Source of the DNA: an uncultured Rhodospirillaceae bacterium
Lineage (GTDB): Bacteria > Pseudomonadota > Alphaproteobacteria > Azospirillales > Azospirillaceae
Assembly: GCA_937927415.1 (NCBI GenBank)
Contig: CALBDS010000001.1
Span: 1 to 64,000, forward strand
Reading direction: 5' to 3'
Length of the DNA stretch: 64,000 nt
This document shows positions 33,904-42,593 of the stretch, piece after piece. The notes beneath the pieces are model-generated. The model worked only from the letters and a program-made list of their open reading frames with translations. It ran no database searches and was not told the origin of the DNA. Each line of letters starts with the position of its first letter. Position 1 is the stretch's first letter. The translations under genes were made by a program, and so were the position numbers.

Positions 33904-34392
33904 TCAGACCCCGGAGATTTCCGCGGCCTGCTTCACCGCGATCAGGCAGGCTTCCGCGTTCCGCGCGGCATCGGTGATGTGGACGGCCACAAAACAGGAT
34001 TCGGCATCACGATCACCGGCCGGCGTCGCCGCATCGGAACGCCAGTCAACCGGCAGCTCGATGCCTTCGGCGGCGAAAGCGGCCCGGGTGTTTTCCCACG
34101 CCTTGACGAACTCGGGGGTGCCGTAGGCGAACGGGTCGTGGATCACCAGAGCGCCAGGGCCGAACACCGCCTGGCTGATCTGGACATGCCCCATGGTGTC
34201 CAACAGCAACCCGTGCAGGGCACGATCGGCCCCGACCGTCAACGCGAAAGCCTTTTCCGGCTCCCGCTCCATCGCGTTGAGAATAATCATCAAATCCGAC
34301 CAGGATGAGTCCCGCTCGACTTCCGAAAAGCCGAAACGCTCAACCATGGCTTTTTTATAACGATCAAAATTGATGCTATCAATTTTAGACAT
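33904..34392 (-). CDS. hypothetical 162-aa protein, coupled to LuxR-type regulator
   Basis: Not recognised. A soluble acidic protein without signal peptide or membrane helix. An N-terminal helical part (FDRYKKAMVERFGFSEVERDSSWSDLMIILNAMEREPEKAF) is followed by a segment ALTVGADRALHGLLLDTMGHVQISQAVFGPGALVIHDPFAYGTPEFVKAWENTR that reads like a compact alpha/beta domain. It begins 12 bases after the regulator gene stop with a GGAAGG ribosome site, so the two form a translationally coupled unit. The regulator may control it or act with it. Confidence 0.7.
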   Translation of the reverse strand: MSKIDSINFDRYKKAMVERFGFSEVERDSSWSDLMIILNAMEREPEKAFALTVGADRALHGLLLDTMGHVQISQAVFGPGALVIHDPFAYGTPEFVKAWENTRAAFAAEGIELPVDWRSDAATPAGDRDAESCFVAVHITDAARNAEACLIAVKQAAEISGV

Positions 34393-34404
34393 ATCAGCCT
34401 TCCT

Positions 34405-35466
34405 TTAATGCCTATATTTCCGCAAAGGCAAAGAAATTGCTGCGATTTTAGCGACAAGGCTGGCTATTCCGGCCAGATCATTGGCCGCGAACCGGGAGCG
34501 CCGCATGGTGGCGCGCACCGATTTGATTTGCTTATAAGCGGTGTCTTCGGTCACCCCGCGCGCGGCGGCGATTTCGGACACGGACATGCCGGTGCTGATC
34601 CCCGAAATCACCTCGGCCTCCGCCGGGGTGATCCCCAGTGCCTGGCGAATGGTGAGCGCCAGTTCGGCCTGGTCCTCGCCAAAGCGGGACAGGGCGACCA
34701 CCGCCGTGCCTTCCACATCGCCGCGGCTGACCGCCATCATCAGCGGCGGGGCATGGCGCCGGCGCAACGGCACGAACAGGTGAGGCAAAATACCCGCCGC
34801 CACATTTTCCAGCGCCTGGGCCATGACAAGCCCGTCACAGTCATCGGTGGCCGCCAAGCGCCCCCCCTCATCAAGCAGCAACCCGTCGCCGACGATCAGC
34901 AGATCGTCCAGGCTGGCGTTGCGATGAAGCACCCGGCCACTGGCATCAACCAGCCCGACAGCCACCGACAGGGCGTCCAGGGCGGTCTGAAGGCTGCGCA
35001 TCCGCTGCTGCATCTTCAACGCCCACAGAACCCCCACCCCGCCATCGAAATCAGGGAAGAACTGCGCAATGCCGGACGAGGTGTAATCGATGCGGGATTG
35101 GACGCTTCTGCCGTCGTCAAGCCGAAGATGCGACACGATCATCCGCCCCCACGGATAAACGTTGACGAAATTCATGTTGGGGCTGCACTGGCGGGCGGCC
35201 ACGGCCTTGGCCAGCCACGCCTGGGGATTCTCCCGGGCGGCCTTGTTGCCGTTCCGCCCGGCTTTCAGCAGGCTCCAGAACAGGCTTTCATAGGTTTCGT
35301 CCGGTTCATAGGTGCTGCAGGGCATCAACGTACGCTGAGCGGCGTTGGCCCAAACAATGTGGTCGGAGGCATCGAAGACCAGTACGGCGCCCCCCGCATG
35401 ATCGGTGGCGCGAACCAGATCGATGGCCGGCGATGGGAAATCAGCCACGGCACTGGGAAGGGACAT
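34405..35466 (-). CDS. PAS-domain LuxR-type transcriptional regulator
   Basis: 353 aa. Residues about 20-130 form a PAS-like sensor (GGAVLVFDASDHIVWANAAQRTL). A second PAS-like region (about 155-240, VGLVDASGRVLHRNASLDDLL) follows, and then a C-terminal LuxR-type helix-turn-helix (about 285-335) recognised by LGITPAEAEVISGISTGMSVSEIAAARGVTEDTAYKQIKSV. No receiver domain. An arrangement of this kind occurs in single-component regulators that sense small ligands or redox state. Its promoter must be in the AT-rich region to the right. Target unknown; the downstream 162-aa gene is the obvious candidate. Confidence 0.8.
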   Translation of the reverse strand: MSLPSAVADFPSPAIDLVRATDHAGGAVLVFDASDHIVWANAAQRTLMPCSTYEPDETYESLFWSLLKAGRNGNKAARENPQAWLAKAVAARQCSPNMNFVNVYPWGRMIVSHLRLDDGRSVQSRIDYTSSGIAQFFPDFDGGVGVLWALKMQQRMRSLQTALDALSVAVGLVDASGRVLHRNASLDDLLIVGDGLLLDEGGRLAATDDCDGLVMAQALENVAAGILPHLFVPLRRRHAPPLMMAVSRGDVEGTAVVALSRFGEDQAELALTIRQALGITPAEAEVISGISTGMSVSEIAAARGVTEDTAYKQIKSVRATMRRSRFAANDLAGIASLVAKIAAISLPLRKYRH

Positions 35467-36267
35467 GGATCGGTGCCAAGTGTTGTTTTCCGAACCATAG
35501 CACAGAATAAGGCTTTGTCATTCCGATTTTTGGGAATGCCGAGAAACACCACCGAACCCCAACCTCATACAAATGCGTGATCGCCATAGTTGGAAAATGA
35601 AAACCATAAATTTCATAGTATTAATTCATATGATTGTATGCTCTTGATTTTATACATCAGTTCAAATTTATAAACTGATATAATTCATATGGCAAAAGTG
35701 GACCGCATTGATTATTTAATTGCTATATTCTATCACAATTGATGCGCATAAAAATAAATTTTATTTATGAATAAAGTGCTGCGATTAATATCCTGTGTCA
35801 GGAATTTCGATTTTACATATTACAAATTAATTATATTTTATGCGTGTGATAGAAAATATTTAAACCAAGCGATTTTACAGTCGATGTTACCAATAGCGAC
35901 GCCATACACGTTCCGGCTGATTTTATTTTCACGGATTTTTTATCGCGGTTGTCATGGCAAATCCGAGGGTACAAATCACGTGAAGAACCCCCGCCCTCCA
36001 TCCAAGCGCGCAGTGGGCTGTTGCCGATTACCGCGCACGATGGCAATTCCCTTCCCCGCATCACTCATATATGGCCAGCCTTATCCCTTCACGACGGGCG
36101 CCGGCACGCGCCGCAGGGGCAAATTGTGATCCTCGAACGGGCGTGGTAGCTTGGGCGCCATAAGGTCGGGGGGAGCGCCGTTTTCCTCCCCGCGCCTGCA
36201 CCGCTGGACGAATGCATCGATGCCGTTGACGTTGCCGGGCCTGCCGCCCCGCCAAGAGGACCGCAGA
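35467..36267. other. 801-bp gene-free region with strongly AT-rich core
   Basis: No gene can be supported. The core (about 35580-35960) is strikingly AT-rich against a GC-rich background and holds many TTAT/ATAA and CATATG motifs, a 7-bp inverted repeat (ATCAGTT / AACTGAT, 35656-35679) and an 11-bp direct repeat (listed separately). The right end is GC-rich again and leads into the S41 peptidase. It could be a regulatory region for the divergent PAS-LuxR gene, a silencer-bound (MucR/Ros or H-NS-like) AT island, or the residue of foreign DNA. Confidence 0.6.
35622..35691. repeat. 11-bp direct repeat in AT-rich island
   Basis: TAATTCATATG occurs at 35622-35632 and again at 35681-35691, 59 bases apart (about 5.6 helical turns). 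The inverted repeat at 35656-35679 lies between the copies. A paired regulator-binding arrangement is possible but unproven. Confidence 0.45.
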
Positions 36268-37713
36268 ATGGCGAAAATCTTTTTTGCGCTGTTGCTGCTG
36301 CTGTGTGCCACCGGAAGCGCCTGCGCCGTGTCGCCCAACAGCCGGGCGGAGTTGAACGGTGCCCTGGACCGCTACCGCCATGACATGGCCCGGCTGCGCC
36401 CCTCCGGCACCATTCCATCGCCCAACGACCGCAATGTGATCCTGTTCGCCGATGTCTTGCGGCGGGTCGGGCAGGAATACGTCCGCCCCACCACCCCGCA
36501 GGCCCTGGTGGACAAGGCGCTGGAGGGGGCGAAAAAGAAAAAGGCCGAGGATCCCAACGCCAGCGACCGCGACCTGACCGAAGCGGGGCTGGACGCCATG
36601 CTCAGCTCCCTCGACCCCTATTCCGCCTTCCTCGACAACGAGCATTTCCGCTACATGCGCGAACAGACCCAAGGGGAGTTCGGCGGGCTGGGAATCGAAG
36701 TGACGATGGACGAGGACAGCGGGCTGGTCCGTGTCGTCTCCCCCATCGACGGTTCTCCGGCGGCACGGGCGGGCCTGCGCTCGGGCGATCTGATCGCCCG
36801 CATCGACGATTCGCCGGTCAAGGGTCTCAACCTGCGCGATGCGGTGGCGAAGATGCGCGGGCCGGTCGGCTCGTCGGTGGCCCTGACCATGCAGCGGGCC
36901 AACACCCACGCCCCCTTCCGCGTGGCGCTGACCCGCGCGGTGGTCAAGATCCAGCCCGTCCGCGCCCGGATGGAAGGCGATGTGGCCTATCTGCGCATCG
37001 CCGCCTTCAACCAGCAGACCACCCACGCGCTGGAAGAGGCGGTGGCCGACCTGCGCCGCCAGTCCCACGGCAACCTGTCGGGGGCGGTGGTCGATCTGCG
37101 CAACAACCCCGGCGGGCTTCTGGATCAGGCGGTGGGCGTGGCCGACCAGTTCCTGCAGGCGGTGGACATCGTGTCGGTCCAGGGCCGCGACCCCACGGAA
37201 AACCGCCGCTACGGCGGCACCCCTGGCGACCTGATGAGCGGGCTGCCGGTCGTGGTGCTCATCAACAGCGGCTCCGCGTCCGCATCGGAAATCGTGGCCG
37301 GCGCCCTGCAGGACCATGGCCGCGCCCTGCTGTTCGGTGTGCGCAGCTACGGCAAGGGATCGGTCCAGACCATTTCGTCGTTGGCCGGAGATGTGGGCAT
37401 CCGCCTGACCACCGCGCGCTATTACCGCCCGTCGGGGGCGCTGGTGGATTGCTTCGGCGTGCAGCCGAACGTGGAGATCCGCCCGGCCATGCCGATCACC
37501 AACGGCGGCCCCCCGCCGGAGGAGGTGCACGCCGATCCCGCCGCCTGCGACCCGCATGCACCCCCGCCGCCGCCGCAAAACACGTGGCGGATGGAGGATT
37601 TCTGCCCCGACGTCGCCGCCACCCCCGTCCGCCCCGACGACGACCGGCCGCTGCAATGCGCGGTGACCGCCATCCGCACCCGGCTGATGGGGCGGATGGC
37701 GGCGTTGCCGTAA
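36268..37713 (+). CDS. S41-family carboxyl-terminal processing protease
   Basis: 481 aa. A signal peptide (about 1-20, ending in an ACA-type site), an N-terminal helical region, a PDZ domain (about 135-215, GLGIEVTMDEDSGLVRVVSPIDG) and an S41 catalytic domain follow in order. The Ser/Lys dyad is Ser338 (GSASASE) and Lys363 (SYGKGSVQ), with the family spacing of 25. A Pro/Cys-rich C-terminal tail (about 410-481) is unusual. It is an exported tail-specific protease acting in the periplasm. A GAGGA ribosome site precedes the ATG at 36268; longer in-frame extensions upstream lack a signal peptide. It lies upstream of dnaB, possibly in one transcript. Confidence 0.9.
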   Translation: MAKIFFALLLLLCATGSACAVSPNSRAELNGALDRYRHDMARLRPSGTIPSPNDRNVILFADVLRRVGQEYVRPTTPQALVDKALEGAKKKKAEDPNASDRDLTEAGLDAMLSSLDPYSAFLDNEHFRYMREQTQGEFGGLGIEVTMDEDSGLVRVVSPIDGSPAARAGLRSGDLIARIDDSPVKGLNLRDAVAKMRGPVGSSVALTMQRANTHAPFRVALTRAVVKIQPVRARMEGDVAYLRIAAFNQQTTHALEEAVADLRRQSHGNLSGAVVDLRNNPGGLLDQAVGVADQFLQAVDIVSVQGRDPTENRRYGGTPGDLMSGLPVVVLINSGSASASEIVAGALQDHGRALLFGVRSYGKGSVQTISSLAGDVGIRLTTARYYRPSGALVDCFGVQPNVEIRPAMPITNGGPPPEEVHADPAACDPHAPPPPPQNTWRMEDFCPDVAATPVRPDDDRPLQCAVTAIRTRLMGRMAALP

Positions 37714-37802
37714 CCCTCGAATCCCATTTTCCGCCGAACCCGTGGGGGAGGCTTGCGCGCTTCTCACAGCGCGCGGGTCTTTCCTTTGCTACAGTGGCCG
37801 CC

Positions 37803-39317
37803 ATGGAAAACACCCCCCTGCCCGCCTTCGAACCCCGGCTGGTGGACAGCAACGATCGCGCGTCCTCCCCCGAATACCGCACCGCCCCCCATAACGAGGA
37901 GGCGGAACAGGCGCTTCTGGGCGCCATCCTGGTCAACAACAAGGCGTTCGAACGGGTCGCGGAATTCCTGCGCCCCCAGCACTTCTACGATCCCGTGCAC
38001 GTGCGGATCTATGAAGCGATCTCCAAGATGATCGAACGGGGCCAGATCGCCAACCCGGTGACGCTGAAGCCCTATTTCGACAACGATCCGGCGCTGGCCG
38101 CCGACGGCGGGGCCGAATATCTGGCGGAACTGGCGGCCAACGTGGTCACCGTCATCAACGCCGCCGATTATGGCCGCACCATCCACGACCTGTTCCTGCG
38201 CCGGCAGTTGATCGAGGTCGGCACCGACATGGTGAACGAGGCGTACCGCCACGACCTCGACATCACCGCCATGGACCAGATCGGGGAGGCGGAAAAGCAG
38301 CTTTTCGACCTCGCCACCACCGGCGACGTGCAGGGCGGGTTCGTTCCCTTCGCCGACTCGGTCAAGCTTGCCATCGCCACCGCCGAGGTGGCGTTCCGCG
38401 CCTCCAGCCACGTCACCGGCGTCACCACCGGCCTGATCGACCTGGACCGCAAGCTGGGCGGCTTCCATCGTTCGGACCTGCTGATCCTGGCCGGGCGTCC
38501 GTCGATGGGTAAGACGGCGTTGGCCACCAACATCGCCTTCAACGCCGCCAAGGCGCACCTGCGGTCCGGCGGGAAGGAAGGGGCGTGCGTCGGTTTCTTC
38601 TCGCTGGAAATGTCGGCGGAACAGTTGGCAACCCGTATCCTGGCCGACGAAACCCAGGTGCCCGGCGACAAGATCCGCCGCGGCGAGATCCGCCAGGACG
38701 ACTTCCCCAAATTCGTCCAGGCCAGCCAGGATCTGGCCCGCGTGCCGTTTTTCGTGGACGACACGCCGGCGCTGTCGGTGGCGGCGGTGCGCACCCGCTG
38801 CCGCCGGCTGAAACGCACGTCGGGTCTAGGCATGGTGGTGGTGGACTATCTCCAGCTTCTGCGCGGCTCGGCGGTGAAGGGCAGCGAGAACCGGGTGCAG
38901 GAAATCTCCGAAATTACCCGCAGCCTGAAGGCCATCGCCAAGGAACTGGACGTGCCGGTGCTGGCCCTGTCGCAGTTGAGCCGCGCCGTCGAACAGCGCG
39001 AGGACAAGCGGCCCCAGCTTTCCGACCTGCGCGAATCCGGCTCCATCGAACAGGACGCCGACGTGGTGATGTTCGTCTTCCGCGAGCAATATTACCTGGA
39101 GCGGTCGGAACCGTCACGGCGCCCCGATGAATCCGACGACAAGTTCAACGACCGCTATCAGCGTTGGCAGCAGCGGCTGGGCGAAGTCCACAACACCGCC
39201 GAAGCGATCATCGCCAAGCAGCGTCACGGCCCCGTCGGCACCGTGCGCCTGTTCTTCGACGGCCAATTCACCAAATTCGGCGACCTCGATCAGCGGCATG
39301 ACTCCAATGACTATTGA
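37803..39317 (+). CDS. dnaB: replicative DNA helicase DnaB
   Basis: 504-aa hexameric replication helicase. An N-terminal DnaB domain (about 25-125, HNEEAEQALLGAILVNN) and a RecA-like C-terminal domain with Walker A GRPSMGKTALA (near 236), VDYLQLLRG Walker B and DLRESGSIEQDADVVMFVFRE are present. No intein interrupts it. The ATG at 37803 has a weak ribosome site but gives the family N-terminus. The 3' end overlaps alr by 20 bases, so dnaB, alr, mlaE and mlaF form one overlapping block. Confidence 0.97.
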   Translation: MENTPLPAFEPRLVDSNDRASSPEYRTAPHNEEAEQALLGAILVNNKAFERVAEFLRPQHFYDPVHVRIYEAISKMIERGQIANPVTLKPYFDNDPALAADGGAEYLAELAANVVTVINAADYGRTIHDLFLRRQLIEVGTDMVNEAYRHDLDITAMDQIGEAEKQLFDLATTGDVQGGFVPFADSVKLAIATAEVAFRASSHVTGVTTGLIDLDRKLGGFHRSDLLILAGRPSMGKTALATNIAFNAAKAHLRSGGKEGACVGFFSLEMSAEQLATRILADETQVPGDKIRRGEIRQDDFPKFVQASQDLARVPFFVDDTPALSVAAVRTRCRRLKRTSGLGMVVVDYLQLLRGSAVKGSENRVQEISEITRSLKAIAKELDVPVLALSQLSRAVEQREDKRPQLSDLRESGSIEQDADVVMFVFREQYYLERSEPSRRPDESDDKFNDRYQRWQQRLGEVHNTAEAIIAKQRHGPVGTVRLFFDGQFTKFGDLDQRHDSNDY

Positions 39318-40446
39318 TGGTGCGCTCAGCACAGCGGCCGACCGGGCCGGGGCGATTCTGTCCATCGATCTCGACGCGGTGGTGGAAAACTGGCACCGCC
39401 TGTCGGCCCGTCTGGCCCCTGCCCCGTGCGCGGCGGTGGTGAAGGCCGACGGTTACGGGTTGGGGGCCGCCGCCGTCGGGCGGGCGCTCCACGCCGCCGG
39501 TTGCACCCGCTTCTTCGTGGCCCAGTTGGACGAGGCGCTGACGCTGCGCGCCGCCGTGCCGGAGCCGGAAATCTTCTGCCTCGGCGGGCTGCCGGCACGG
39601 ACGGAGGCGGAGTTCGTCCATCACCGCATCACCCCCGTGCTCAATGATCTGGGAGAGGTGGACGCCTGGGCCGCCCTGTGCCGCGCCCGCGACACCGCCC
39701 TGCCCGCCGCCGTCCACATCGACACCGGCATGAGCCGACTCGGTCTGACCCCGGCGCAGGTGGATGAACTGGCCGCCGACCCGACTCGCCTGAACGGCAT
39801 CACCCTGGCCTTGTGGATGAGCCATCTGGCCTGTGCCGAAGCCGATGTGGCGATGAACGGCGAACAGCTTGCCCGCATGAAGGATGCTGTGGCCCGGCTG
39901 CCCAAGGCGCCGGTCAGCTTCGCCAACTCCTCGGGCATTTTCCTCGGCCGCGACTATCATTTCGACCTGGGGCGGCCCGGATTGGCGCTGTACGGCGCCA
40001 ATCCGACGCCGGGGAAACCCAACCCCATGCTGCCCACCGTCCGGCTGGACGCACGGGTGCTTCAGGTGCGCAGCGTTGACTTGGGTATGACCGTTGGCTA
40101 CGGTGCCACCCACCGGATGACCCGGGCGGGCCGCATCGCCACCATCGGCGTGGGCTATGCCGACGGGTATTTCCGCTCCCTTGCCGGGCGCGGGCATGTG
40201 TTCGTGGATGGCGTGCCGGCCCCGGTGGTTGGCCGGATTTCCATGGATCTCATCACGGTGGACGTATCCGGCCTGCCCGAAGGGGCGGTGGGGCCGGGTA
40301 ATCTGGTGGAACTGATCGGTCCCAACCGGCCGGTGGACACCGTGGCGGACGAGGCGGGGACCATCGGGTACGAGATCCTCACCTCTCTGGGGCGGCGCTA
40401 TCACCGGGTCTATGCCGGTGGCGGTGCCGGGAAGAAGGCCGTGTAA
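39298..40446 (+). CDS. alr: alanine racemase
   Basis: 382-aa PLP enzyme that makes D-alanine for peptidoglycan. Lys49 in VVKADGYGLG binds PLP, and the catalytic Tyr lies in TVGYGATHR, with the C-terminal beta domain RISMDLITVDV. It starts inside the dnaB 3' end (ATG 39298, or 39307). Its stop overlaps the next ATG (TAATG), showing tight coupling. A dnaB-alr neighbourhood is common in alphaproteobacteria. Confidence 0.95.
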   Translation: MTPMTIDGALSTAADRAGAILSIDLDAVVENWHRLSARLAPAPCAAVVKADGYGLGAAAVGRALHAAGCTRFFVAQLDEALTLRAAVPEPEIFCLGGLPARTEAEFVHHRITPVLNDLGEVDAWAALCRARDTALPAAVHIDTGMSRLGLTPAQVDELAADPTRLNGITLALWMSHLACAEADVAMNGEQLARMKDAVARLPKAPVSFANSSGIFLGRDYHFDLGRPGLALYGANPTPGKPNPMLPTVRLDARVLQVRSVDLGMTVGYGATHRMTRAGRIATIGVGYADGYFRSLAGRGHVFVDGVPAPVVGRISMDLITVDVSGLPEGAVGPGNLVELIGPNRPVDTVADEAGTIGYEILTSLGRRYHRVYAGGGAGKKAV

Positions 40447-41222
40447 TGCAGTTTCTCGCCGCCATCGGGCGCACATTCCTGGTTTTCCTGACGCAGACGG
40501 GACGTCTGGCGCTGTTTACCAGTTCGGGCGTGTCGCACGCGATCCGCCCGCCGCTGTTTCTGCGCCAGATCATCCGGCAGATGGTCGATATCGGCTATTA
40601 TTCGCTGCCGGTGGTCGGGCTGACGGCGCTGTTCACCGGCATGGTGCTGGCGCTGCAAAGCTATTCCGGCTTCTCCCGCTTCCAGGCCGAAGGTGCCATC
40701 GCCACGGTGGTGGTGCTGTCGATCACCCGCGAACTGGGGCCGGTGCTGGCCGGGCTGATGGTGGCGGGGCGCATCGGGGCGGCCATGGCCGCGGAAATCG
40801 GCACCATGCGGGTGACCGAACAGATCGACGCCCTGTCCACCCTGTCCACCAACCCGATGAAATATCTGGTGGCGCCGCGGTTGCTGGCCGGGGTGACCAT
40901 GCTGCCGCTGCTGGTGCTGACCGCCGACATCATCGGGGTGTTCGGCGGTTTCCTGGTCGGGGTGTACCGGCTGAACTTCAACCCCGCCTCCTACATCGCC
41001 CGCACGTGGGAGTATCTGGAGCCGGTGGACGTGATCTCCGGTCTGGTCAAGGCGGCGGTGTTCGGGTTCGTCATCGCCCTGATGGGCTGCTATTTCGGCT
41101 ACCGCTCCAAGGGCGGTGCGCAGGGCGTGGGGCAGGCGACGACCAATTCGGTGGTGTCGGCCTCGATCCTCATCCTGATCCTCAACTATCTCATCACCGG
41201 CCTGTTCTTTTCGACAAAATGA
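40446..41222 (+). CDS. mlaE: MlaE-family ABC transporter permease
   Basis: 258-aa integral membrane permease with five to six helices of the MlaE/YrbE family. The typical block TRELGPVLAGLMVAGRIGAAMAAEIGTMRVTEQIDAL (about 98-134) is present. With the following ATPase it forms the inner-membrane core of a phospholipid-trafficking system that keeps outer-membrane asymmetry. No MlaD (MCE), MlaC or MlaB gene is linked, which is common in this class but leaves the partner to be found. It overlaps mlaF by 4 bases. Confidence 0.92.
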   Translation: MQFLAAIGRTFLVFLTQTGRLALFTSSGVSHAIRPPLFLRQIIRQMVDIGYYSLPVVGLTALFTGMVLALQSYSGFSRFQAEGAIATVVVLSITRELGPVLAGLMVAGRIGAAMAAEIGTMRVTEQIDALSTLSTNPMKYLVAPRLLAGVTMLPLLVLTADIIGVFGGFLVGVYRLNFNPASYIARTWEYLEPVDVISGLVKAAVFGFVIALMGCYFGYRSKGGAQGVGQATTNSVVSASILILILNYLITGLFFSTK

Positions 41223-41995
41223 CCGACACGCCCAAGATCGCCCTCAAACACGTTCACAAGCGTTTCGGACACAAGGTGGTGCTGAACGGCATCGACCTGG
41301 AGGTCGGACGCGGTGAATCCCTGGTTATCATCGGCGGTTCGGGGACCGGCAAATCGGTGATGCTGAAATGCATCCTCGGGCTGCTGCATCCCGATTCCGG
41401 CTCGATCAAGGTGGATGGGGAGGAAACCACCCGCCTGCGTCCGCGGGAACGGGAAAAGCTGCTGCACAAGTTCGGCATGCTGTTCCAGGGTGCGGCCCTG
41501 TTCGACAGCCTGCCGGTGTGGGAGAACGTGGCCTTCGGCCTGATCCAGGGCGAGCACATGCCGCGGGCCAAGGCCAAGGAAATCGCGGTGCGCAAGCTGG
41601 CCGCCGTCGGCCTCAACGCCGACGTGGCGGAACTGTCGCCGGCGGAACTGTCGGGCGGCATGCAGAAGCGTGTCGGTCTGGCCCGCGCCATTGCCGACGA
41701 GCCGGAAATCATCTTCTTCGACGAACCGACCACCGGCCTTGACCCGATCATGGCCGACGTCATCAACGAACTGATCGTCAAGTGCGTGAAGGATCTCGGC
41801 GCCACCGCCGTCACCATCACCCACGACATGGCGTCCGCCCGCAAGATCGCCGACCGGGTGGCGATGATCCATCAGGGTAAGATCATCTGGACCGGCCACG
41901 CCAAGGACATCGACAATTCCGGCAACCCCTATGTGGACCAGTTCGTCCACGGCCGCGGCGACGGCCCGATCCAGATGCAGGTGCGGGCGCTGTAA
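41219..41995 (+). CDS. mlaF: MlaF-family ABC transporter ATP-binding protein
   Basis: 258-aa ABC ATPase. Walker A GGSGTGKS (39-46), signature LSGGMQKR, Walker B IIFFDEPTTGLDP and the H-loop THD are all present, and the MlaF-type C-terminal tail follows. It is the partner of the preceding MlaE permease in lipid transport. The ATG overlaps the mlaE stop (ATGA). It ends the dnaB-alr-mlaEF block. Confidence 0.93.
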   Translation: MTDTPKIALKHVHKRFGHKVVLNGIDLEVGRGESLVIIGGSGTGKSVMLKCILGLLHPDSGSIKVDGEETTRLRPREREKLLHKFGMLFQGAALFDSLPVWENVAFGLIQGEHMPRAKAKEIAVRKLAAVGLNADVAELSPAELSGGMQKRVGLARAIADEPEIIFFDEPTTGLDPIMADVINELIVKCVKDLGATAVTITHDMASARKIADRVAMIHQGKIIWTGHAKDIDNSGNPYVDQFVHGRGDGPIQMQVRAL

Positions 41996-42019
41996 CGGCG
42001 CCCCCTCCCCGCCGTCCCG

Positions 42020-42592
42020 TCAGGTCTGCGCCAGCCGTTGCGCCAGATCGCGGTTGGTGACCATCGCCAGCAGTGCGATCTGGGTCAGCAGCGGAAAGCC
42101 GCCCTTCCCCGCCAGGTCCGCCACCTCGGCCCGCGTCAGCAGCAGCATCCGCGAGTCCTCAAGATCGTCGGCGGTGGTGCCGCCGGTCAGCCGGCATCCC
42201 GTGGCGTGGAACATGTGCGACACCGCCCCGCCCTGGTTGGTGTTGACCAGATAGCCGCCCAGATCGGTCCACGCCGCCGCCTCGTACCCGGTTTCCTCGC
42301 GCAATTCGCGTTTGGCCGCGGCCAGCGGCTCCTCCCCCGGTTCGAGATGCCCGCCAGGAAAGGTGTAGCAACCGCCCCGCAGCCCATGGCGGTATTGGTG
42401 GAACAGGATCACCCGCCCGTCCTCCGTCTCGGCGAAGATGCAGGCGAAGGACGGCATGTCGAGCTGATAATAATCGTCCACCCGCCGTCCGTCCGGCAGT
42501 TCCACCGACTCCACCCGCACCCGCAGGAACGGCGATGCGTCCAGCAGCGTCCGGCTGTCCAGCACCCGCCACGGCTCAGGTTCATGTTTCAT
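42020..42592 (-). CDS. Nudix hydrolase (ADP-ribose pyrophosphatase-like)
   Basis: 190 aa with a complete Nudix box, GX5EX7REUXEEXGU, at about 83-105 (GHLEPGEEPLAAAKRELREETG). Flanking sequence (FACIFAETEDGRVILFHQYRHG, TNQGGAVSHMFHATG) resembles the ADP-ribose/sugar-nucleotide group. The ATG at 42592 begins immediately after the map stop codon, so it is cotranscribed with map. Its substrate is not decided by sequence. Confidence 0.88.
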   Translation of the reverse strand: MKHEPEPWRVLDSRTLLDASPFLRVRVESVELPDGRRVDDYYQLDMPSFACIFAETEDGRVILFHQYRHGLRGGCYTFPGGHLEPGEEPLAAAKRELREETGYEAAAWTDLGGYLVNTNQGGAVSHMFHATGCRLTGGTTADDLEDSRMLLLTRAEVADLAGKGGFPLLTQIALLAMVTNRDLAQRLAQT

Positions 42593-42593
42593 G

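Noticed and set aside
33701..34126. Plus-strand open frame overlapping the 162-aa gene
   Set aside because: It begins in the intergenic region, has no ribosome site, and its right half is the complement of the supported 162-aa gene.
35580..35960. Chromosomal or plasmid origin of replication in the AT-rich segment
   Set aside because: No DnaA boxes, iterons or parAB/repABC genes are present; dnaB nearby alone is not evidence for an origin.
35767..36129. Open frame of 120 codons on the plus strand in the AT-rich island
   Set aside because: No ribosome site, AT-driven codon use changing to Pro/Arg-rich at the right end, and no homology that I recognise. It looks like a chance frame.
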